Source: Agriotes lineatus (Eukaryota; Arthropoda; Insecta; Coleoptera; Elateridae). From it: a DNA stretch of 64,000 bases. The translations under genes and the position numbers were made by a program. The notes below the pieces were generated by a model. The model was not told the origin of the DNA. It saw only the letters and a list, made by a program, of their open reading frames with translations, and did no database searches. Location: contig CALNHX010003609.1 in the NCBI GenBank assembly GCA_940337035.1, positions 1 through 64,000 of the forward strand, written 5' to 3'. Shown here piece after piece: positions 57,523 to 64,000 of the stretch (its first letter is position 1; each line of letters opens with the position of its first letter).

Positions 57523-58625
57523 ACATCCCCCCTTGTGTCATGTGTATAATTTTGAGACGTAAGCAAAATTTACATATGCCACACAACTAATGCTATGACA
57601 AATGTAAGCTAATCTAACTTCTTTACAATGTATTTTCGCATATAACGTTAATAATCCGTAACCTATACTGATCCTACTCTTGTTTTCACCTTTGCCTGCA
57701 ACTTTTCTACATTTCATCTATCTGTTGAAATCATAATATTCTAACTTCATCCTTTTAATTTTATTTTTTTTTTTAATTAGGAATTTGTTTACTCAATTTG
57801 CTGTAGCATTTTTACCTTCTTTCTGTGTTAAATGCATCCCCATAAATACCAATCATTCATGGCTTCTCGTACCAGTATTACAATACATAACCCCATATAG
57901 TGTGCTCATCGGCTACCTCCTATATTTTATTCATTATTCATACCTTGGCTCATAATTGGCCTACTAATAAAACATATTCCTTCTCGATATAGTGTGCTCT
58001 CTGGCTACCTCCTATATTTTATTTATTATTTATACCTTGGCTCATAATTGGCCCATACTTAAAAACTATTCCCCCCATGTAATACAATATATAACCTGGA
58101 CATCTCCCCGATGCCTGCCTTCTTTTAACACAGCGTTACTTAACGTCACCTTTCCTGCTACTATGCCAATTTAGTTTTAAGCACTTACTTGTCCCAATTC
58201 ACTAACATTCTGCTTCTTTATAAACAAATCCATCTACTTCGTACTTCTAAATTCTTATTTCCACACATTTTCTCAAACTTGCATTGACTTTCCTTTATTT
58301 CCAACTTAACCTTTACAAATATTGTTTCTATGCTCCCTTTCTTAACTTAGAGTAGTTTCAGTTTAGTTTTTATTCCTATAATTTTGCTCATTTTTAAACT
58401 CATCCCCCCTATTCCATTTTATCTTTATATAACCATTCTTATCATCTTATATGTGTAACCTAACTGCCTACCACCTATTTAGTTTATTCCTACTTTGCTA
58501 CACATAGTTATAATATTTTTATTCTAAATGTAGTAATTTTCTATTGAATACTTCCTATAATTTTTTTGATTACCTACTTCCTATGTTTATCTACCTACAC
58601 CTATTATTACAATTTACACTGGACT
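57523..58625 (-). other. internal non-coding region of the LTR element, with polypurine tract
   Basis: On the minus strand AAGGGGGGATGT touches the 3' LTR at about 57523-57534 and serves as the polypurine tract for plus-strand DNA priming. A tandem duplication of about 95 bp (ATAGTGTGCTC..GGCTACCTCCTATATTTTAT) lies at about 57897-58053. No envelope or pol frame is seen. Confidence 0.65.
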
Positions 58626-60173
58626 TTATTCGTCCCTATCGCTTTTATATGGATAAATTTGAGATAAGTGAAATTTACCCCTAATTCTGTCTGAATCTGG
58701 AAATCGCAATTCATATGTGTCCCGAAACTTGCTTTGAACTACATACGGTCCCATAAACGGTAAAACGAACTTGGCACAAACACCTGCCTGCCTGTCTGCT
58801 ACTCTTAAGCTTCGCACTACTACCTGTTCCCCTATGTTAAAATTTTGCTTGTTATATGTGACCTCTCCTATTTTTAATTTAACCATTCCTTTAAACTGAT
58901 CGAAATCGTAACATTGTTCCTCGGCACTCTCGAACCATGTATTAGAGCTTCCTTTTAATATGGATTTTAAACAGTTAATTTCAGTCACCCTGTTGTGGTT
59001 GTGTCTTAACCGCTCTTTCGAATTATCTAAGTCCACCTGTAAATTTTTAATGACAGGCTTCGGGTGTATCTTACCGTTATGGCTATAAAATTTAATATTA
59101 AGGTTGTTTGTAGTATCATCAAATATGATGAGTCCTACTCCCATGTTATATTCGGGCCTATTATTCCCCTGCATACCCAAATTTTCTATTCTATTCTCTA
59201 ATTCAGTGTTAACTTGACCACACTCTTTTTCGGTGTAATTTTTACTTTCTTCCCTGATTATCCCTATTTTATTTTCTAATTCACTCCTAACTTGACTACA
59301 CTGTTTTTCAGTGCATTTTTTAGTTTCTTCCCTTACTATACCTATTTTATTTTTTGATTCACTCCTAACTTGACTACACTGTTTTTCAGTGCATTTTTTT
59401 GTTTCTTCCCTTACTATACCTATTTTATTTTCTAATTCAGTCTTAACTTGCTCACACTGTTTTTCAGTGTATTTTTTACTTTCTTCCCTAACTATCCCTA
59501 TTTCATTTTCTAATTCAGTTCTAATTTGACCACACTGTTTTCCAATGTATTTTTTATTTTCTTCATTAACGATCCCTATTTTGTTTTCAGTATTTATCTC
59601 TAGCTGACGCACTTCCTGACTTATTTTTCCTTCAAGCCGTTCGCATCTTGTGTTTAATTTTGCTTCTATTAAAACCTGCTCCTGATCTAATCTGATTTCA
59701 AGATTCTCTATCTTGTCATTACTTTTTATAAACTGTTGTTGTATTGTTTCCCACCTTTCCTGAGCTTTAAGTTCAAATTCTTCCCATTTCTTATCACTTT
59801 GCTGTATTTCCTGTCTAAGTTCCTGGTTATTTACCGCTATCCTATTATTTATTTCATCTAGCTTTTTATTCACTACCTGTGTGATTTCTTGTTTAACTTC
59901 CTGACCAAATTTTTCTATCTTACTATTCATATTCTGAATCTCACTATTCATATTCTGAATCTCACTATTTATATTCTGAATCTCACTATTTATATTCTGA
60001 CTTATTTCCCTCAACATTCTCTTTATGTCGTCGTCTCGTCCCCCCATGCTTTGTTGCTCTGATTGTACTGTTTCTACCTGCATTTTCCTATTTTCCTCTA
60101 CTACTTGACTTTCCTCTACTTTATCTTCCATATTATTTTGACCCTTTGACCTCAACTGATATTCATTATTCAT
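58626..60173 (-). CDS. Gag fused to the integrase C-terminal domain, non-autonomous LTR element
   Basis: 515 codons in one frame. Residues 60-100 are heptad repeats (NINSEIQ four times). Residues about 100-330 form a long coiled coil with about five copies of a 26-residue unit (ENKIGIVREE.KK.TEKQC.QV). A Gag core segment follows (RLRHNHNRVTEINCLKSILK, TWFESAEEQCYDFDQFK). Directly after it comes FNIGEQVVVRSLRVADRQAG and LPFMGPYVVQSKFRDTYELR, the GPY/F module of a Gypsy-type integrase C-terminus. Protease, reverse transcriptase, RNase H and the integrase core are therefore deleted in frame. The protein may still form particles; replication would need enzymes from a related element. Confidence 0.8.
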   Translation of the reverse strand: MNNEYQLRSKGQNNMEDKVEESQVVEENRKMQVETVQSEQQSMGGRDDDIKRMLREISQNINSEIQNINSEIQNMNSEIQNMNSKIEKFGQEVKQEITQVVNKKLDEINNRIAVNNQELRQEIQQSDKKWEEFELKAQERWETIQQQFIKSNDKIENLEIRLDQEQVLIEAKLNTRCERLEGKISQEVRQLEINTENKIGIVNEENKKYIGKQCGQIRTELENEIGIVREESKKYTEKQCEQVKTELENKIGIVREETKKCTEKQCSQVRSESKNKIGIVREETKKCTEKQCSQVRSELENKIGIIREESKNYTEKECGQVNTELENRIENLGMQGNNRPEYNMGVGLIIFDDTTNNLNIKFYSHNGKIHPKPVIKNLQVDLDNSKERLRHNHNRVTEINCLKSILKGSSNTWFESAEEQCYDFDQFKGMVKLKIGEVTYNKQNFNIGEQVVVRSLRVADRQAGVCAKFVLPFMGPYVVQSKFRDTYELRFPDSDRIRGKFHLSQIYPYKSDRDE

Positions 60174-60218
60174 TTTTACTATTTTTATATAAACAAATTA
60201 CCCCTCAGACCTAACGCG

Positions 60219-60236
60219 TCACGTTTCTGGGCGCCA
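60219..60236 (-). promoter_or_regulatory. primer binding site of the LTR element
   Basis: The minus strand reads TGGCGCCCAGAAACGTGA a few bases inside the 5' LTR. It begins TGG, as expected for the complement of a tRNA 3' CCA end. It fixes the element's orientation as minus. Confidence 0.8.
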
Positions 60237-60242
60237 AAAAGT

Positions 60243-62266
60243 TGCCGTGATACCCCTTAAATTTACACCCCCCTTTTTTTTTTAATCACTAATTACTTAA
60301 TTGCTTATTAAGCCCTCGCACAAAAGGGGATGCCTAAGTGAAATTTTACACCTTACCTGTACTTTTAATTTTAGCTTACGAAGCACAGCCTTGGGATACC
60401 ACAAACAGCTCTTATTTGTTTACTAACTAATCTGCATGTGACTCAAATTGAAATGCAATAATCTCAGGGTTATAGAAATTTATTCAAAATTATTCTTATT
60501 TCGCGGGTTCCTAGGGTTTGATGGTCAAAGAGACGATTGCTTTAATTTAATATTATCCTCAAATCAATCCTTACACTTTTATAACGGCAATAAACAAAAA
60601 CTTTCGGGCAATTCATGCAGCAGAATAACTGATATAACGTTACCAAATGCGAAATACGGTCCTGGACTCCCTGCTGTGCGCCGGCGCGAATCGATCGTGA
60701 ATCGATTCGAGATTTGCAAATTTCAATGGCGAAGCTCGTGGTGTCATCAACAGGTGTCGTCCGCGGCTTGGTGATTGTTTAGTTGCCTTCACTCGTGGTT
60801 TGTGCCCCGCAGGATCGTAGACGCTTGTATGACGAGGTAAGTTGACTTAATTTTTCTCGCGTAGAAACAAACAACACTTACAAAAAACATTCGTTTTATT
60901 TTCAACGCTTGTCAAAAAAACAACAACGTGATACAAATTTTTCGGCTTATGACGTAACAACCCGCATATCAGCAGATAAGCCAAGCGAAGTTAAGTGAAG
61001 TTAAGTTAAGTCAAGTTAAGTCCCCCTCAAGTGCGCGAAAAGGCTTATATACAAGGGTTGAAAAAACCCCCCATACTCGGGCTAATCCTTTCTAATTGGA
61101 TCGTAGCATGCCACATCCACATGGCGCAAATTTCCGTTAAGGTCATTTAGGTTCAGTTTTGCGTAAAATGGCCGTTACAAACACGTCTAAATTGGCGGGA
61201 AATTTTGACAAAGATTGAAATATTGCTTGTCACTAGAATATATGGCAGGAAATAGCCCCCATTAACAAATGCTGTATCTATTGTGTAATTTCGCGGCTTT
61301 TCTATGCACGCCACGCTCACAAAAATAGAGCGGGAAAAATTAACCTAGTAACTAATTAAATACAAACTTAAATCTATCCATTTAGCTAATTTAATTATAT
61401 GTACAGGTCGCTCTAATTAATATGCACCCTTGGCACACTTTTCTGGACCATATCTTGTTGGAGGACCGCTAACAAACACCCCGTTTCGGATGCGTTTGGA
61501 TTCCTGACAAACAACGGCACCTGGTGATCTTGTTATATTCATTTGGAGGAACGCCACCTGCAACGGCACCTAGGCCCTGCTCGTTCCTGGTGTTGATATC
61601 CCAGTTTAACTCAAGTGTTTAGTGTTGCCACAGGTATGATTAACTTTTGTTGATGTTTCCAACTATTACACGTGGCTATTGTTATTTCAGGAGAATTCGC
61701 CCTTGATTGGAACTGCTCCATGTTCTCCTGTGGCCTGCGGTCTACATCCGAGCGTTCGGAACCAGTTGCTCCAGTCGTCCAGCTTCCCTGCCTGCTATAG
61801 TGCCTGGAACCTGTGCAGTTCTATGTGCAGATGGTCCTTCCAGCTTGATGTTGCTTTGGGATTACCGCGCACACATACACTGCATTACCCGTTCACCGGA
61901 AATACACTTGTCGCACTATATCACAGGTGTATTGCACCTCCTGCGTGCACTTGCCCATTTATAATTTTGGTGTAGTCGAATGCTCGTTTACTGGATTGAT
62001 TTGAGACTATATTTGCATTATTGTGTATTAGTTAATGACAATCTAACCCTTTGGCCTTGCTAAGAACTATTAAATTGTATTTGTTTATGACCACTGACGT
62101 TTAAATTACTGTTATAATCCTTTCACATGGAGTCACATGCCAGCAGTATTTATATTCATTATTTAATTTGAAACATATCGTTTTAACCTAGTACTAATTG
62201 CTAACAAAATTAAAATGTTTGACCTTAAAAGGCTGTAGTGATTCGTGACCTGTAAATAACACAGCA
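60243..62266 (-). repeat. long terminal repeat (5' LTR of a minus-strand element)
   Basis: 2,024 bp, TG..CA ends. It carries the promoter for the minus-strand transcript, which cannot be placed exactly. Near identity with the other LTR points to a recent insertion. Confidence 0.95.
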
Positions 62267-62298
62267 ATATATATATATATATATATACGAACAAAGTA

Positions 62299-63299
62299 AT
62301 TTTTCAAATTCAGTACAATGGTAGTTTAAATTAACAGAAAAAGCTGCAAACACCAATACATTTTTCCATTTTCAATCATCATACCGAACTCAGAGTTTTG
62401 ATATATGCGAAAATAGCATAAAACTCTTAAATACTGTATCCAGGTTGCCTAAAACTAGTGTTGAATTCAGACTGATTACACCAGGGGGGGGAGGGGATAA
62501 AACGTCTGGGGGGTATTTTTACCTATTCCCTCGAAATCCACCCATTCTTTTATAGATAGAAAAAAACATGAATAGCCTATGAAGTGGTAAACTGCCTAAA
62601 AGCTAAAACAGTAGTTGCCAGCTGATTTGTCTCAGGATTTTTCATTTATTGATGGTGATTTCGAAGACGAAATTTTGGGTTTGCTTCTAAACCAGTGGCA
62701 GTAATCTTGAAAAGAAGCGATAGCCAATTTTGGTATTCACCAGTAAGTTTTTCTAGAAAAAAAATCGTTAATCGGGGGTCAATTTTTCCATGTCTCATAT
62801 AATTATCGAGATTTCCTATAGAAACAGCCAAATTTGCACAACCGGTACACGGTGTTTCATTAAAAAAAAACCGAAATGATTAAATTTGCAAGGTTTGAGC
62901 GCCCTGTATAGCATTAATACGCAGATGTACCTACTATTTTACACTCGAAAAGTCATTCATAAAATAGAAAAAAAAATGGTAAAACATTAGTACGGCTTTC
63001 GTCTTTTGCAGTCTATGCCTGCTTGGTATAAAATGAATTTTTACCAAATTACAGTTCCGATAGGACTCAGCCGATAGAGTTAGTGATGAATATAAAATTG
63101 AAGGTAAAAGTCTTTCTGGTGTCTTGAGGCGAAAATGTTATTAAAATAAAATATTCTAAAAATTATGGCGGTTTATTCAGTTTCATTATAGTTTCCTAAA
63201 AAATGAAATATTAAAAATTAACGTACACAGTTTATTTTGTATGACGTCATCAATGTTTTTTTTAATGGCAACCCCCATTTTTTATTATGCGATTTGAGA
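62299..63299. other. AT-rich region, no gene recognised
   Basis: Begins with the pre-insertion sequence downstream of the LINE. It holds G and A runs and short chance frames only. Confidence 0.4.
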
Positions 63300-63645
63300 A
63301 AACGCATTTTTTTACTTACGCTAAGATAATTTTGAGTATAGGTCACATGACCAAAAATTAAGAAAAAAAAATTAAAATGGCAAAATATTAAATTTAATTA
63401 CAATGATAACTTCAAAAACAACTAAATTAAATGTTCAAATGGTGCACCGTTGTCTGTCTGACAGTAGCCAAGACGACCGACATGTTTTTTATTGATTGCT
63501 TTCTTGATAAAAACGTAAAATCATACTTCCTAAAATTAAATTTAGTGTTTTGCCATTTCAAAATTGTTTTTCTTAATACTTGGCCATGTGACCTATACTC
63601 AAAAATCAACTTAACGTAAGTAAGAAAATACGTTCTTTCATGTTG
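63300..63645. repeat. foldback repeat, about 345 bp
   Basis: TACTTACGCTAAGATAATTT and GAGTATAGGTCACATGACCA on the left mirror the right arm TGGCCATGTGACCTATACTC...AACTTAACGTAAGTA. The arms are about 100 bp with mismatches around a unique centre. Confidence 0.75.
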
Positions 63646-63723
63646 TTCTCTAAATGTCATTTTTTGGTAGTGGTCTATTATGATATGTTTTTCGGACTTT
63701 TTCCAATGTCTAGGGTGTAAATC

Positions 63724-63767
63724 ACACAACGTTTCGGGAGTTTTGATCTACTCCCGTCTTCAGGTGT
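63724..63767 (-). ncRNA. hammerhead-like ribozyme, left arm
   Basis: On the minus strand: ACAC, core CUGAAGA, one extra C, stem II GGGAG/CUCCC with a 10-nt loop, GAAA, ACGUU with cleavage after UU, then GUGU, which pairs with ACAC. All invariant core positions are kept. Confidence 0.55.
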
Positions 63768-63820
63768 TCTTGGTTAGTCCTGAGAAGGACTGATATTATA
63801 CGTTTTTCTACGTAAATTTG

Positions 63821-63892
63821 TGCCTCCCCCGGGGTTTGAACCCGGGACCGCTGATCGCTAGTCTGCCACTCTAACCACTAGGCCACCAGGGC
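63821..63892 (-). repeat. tRNA-like sequence (SINE head), not a working tRNA
   Basis: The minus strand starts GCCCTGGTGGCCTAGTGG (box A-like) and has CCGGGTTCAAACCCCGG, a good T arm and box B. The acceptor stem is poorly paired, and the anticodon-plus-variable region is about 3-4 nt too short. It could still act as a polymerase III promoter. Confidence 0.65.
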
Positions 63893-63946
63893 ACAAATTT
63901 ACGTAGAAAAACGTATAATATCAATCCTTCTCAGGACTAACCGAGA

Positions 63947-63990
63947 ACACCTGAAGACGGCAGTAGATCAAAACTCCCGAAACGTTGTGT
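63947..63990 (+). ncRNA. hammerhead-like ribozyme, right arm
   Basis: Same layout as the left arm, on the plus strand: ACAC, CUGAAGA (63951-63957), stem II GGCAG/CUCCC with one mismatch, GAAACGUU (63979-63986), GUGU. The mismatch may weaken it. Confidence 0.5.
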
Positions 63991-64000
63991 GATTTACACC

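Larger units (their letters stand above)
63714..64000. mobile_element. inverted element: tRNA-like core between two hammerhead arms
   Basis: The left arm GGTGTAAATCACACAACGTT.. and the right arm ..AACGTTGTGTGATTTACACC are mirrors of about 107 bp each. Both run inward through TTAGTCCTGAGAAGG-type text and ACGTAGAAAAACGTATAATAT to a 72-nt tRNA-like core. The window ends exactly with the mirror of the left arm's first base, so the element may be complete. Such a shape would arise from a head-to-head fusion of two SINE-like copies. Confidence 0.7.

Noticed and set aside
63821..63892. A tRNA gene
   Set aside because: The T arm is good, but the acceptor stem is mispaired and the anticodon region is too short; it fits a SINE head.

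Overview
This is eukaryotic nuclear DNA, most likely from an insect or another arthropod: AT-rich, intron-bearing, with few genes and a dense load of transposable elements (TEs). The evidence is spliced genes with GT/AG borders, arrays of C2H2 zinc fingers of the CEYKA type, a THAP domain, Penelope, Tc1, hAT-like, Harbinger and Helitron elements, RTE/L1-like LINEs, and tRNA- and 5S-derived SINEs. I cannot name the species.

Layout. 0-7 kb: no sure gene at first, then a Tc1-like relic (3.0-3.9 kb) and a decayed zinc-finger gene (4.5-5.9 kb). 7-16 kb: foldback MITEs nested in each other, LINE scraps, a tandem repeat and a hAT-like element with an 8-bp target duplication. 16-22 kb: a Harbinger relic, then two nearly identical Penelope-like elements head to head, each ending in a hammerhead-ribozyme-like module. 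22-26 kb: Helitron-derived sequence, an apparently intact zinc-finger gene with 14 finger units, and a 5S-rRNA-derived SINE. 26-32 kb: mostly non-coding, with one tRNA-SINE in an 18-bp target duplication. 32.5-42.1 kb: a multi-exon gene whose exons join in frame from a THAP DNA-binding domain into a complete Helitron Rep-helicase (about 1,562 codons in the model), with duplicated exons. 43-50 kb: a 1.4-kb foldback, a 3.4-kb foldback holding a SINE trimer and a 15-copy minisatellite, small palindromic MITEs and a Helitron 3' end. 51.3-62.3 kb: a degenerate LINE with a young LTR retrotransposon inserted in its (TA)n tail. 62.3-64 kb: a foldback repeat and an inverted tRNA-like/hammerhead element that reaches the window end.

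How it fits together. The host-like genes are the two zinc-finger paralogues, one dead and one open. The rest is TE biology: autonomous or once-autonomous elements (Helitron, Penelope, LINE, LTR) and non-autonomous passengers. Three places carry hammerhead-like ribozymes: the Penelope termini, an intron of the THAP-Helitron gene, and the element at the window end. The two most unusual candidates are the THAP-Helitron fusion and the ribozyme-carrying elements, including a Penelope hammerhead whose core has an apparently compensated C3/G8 pair.
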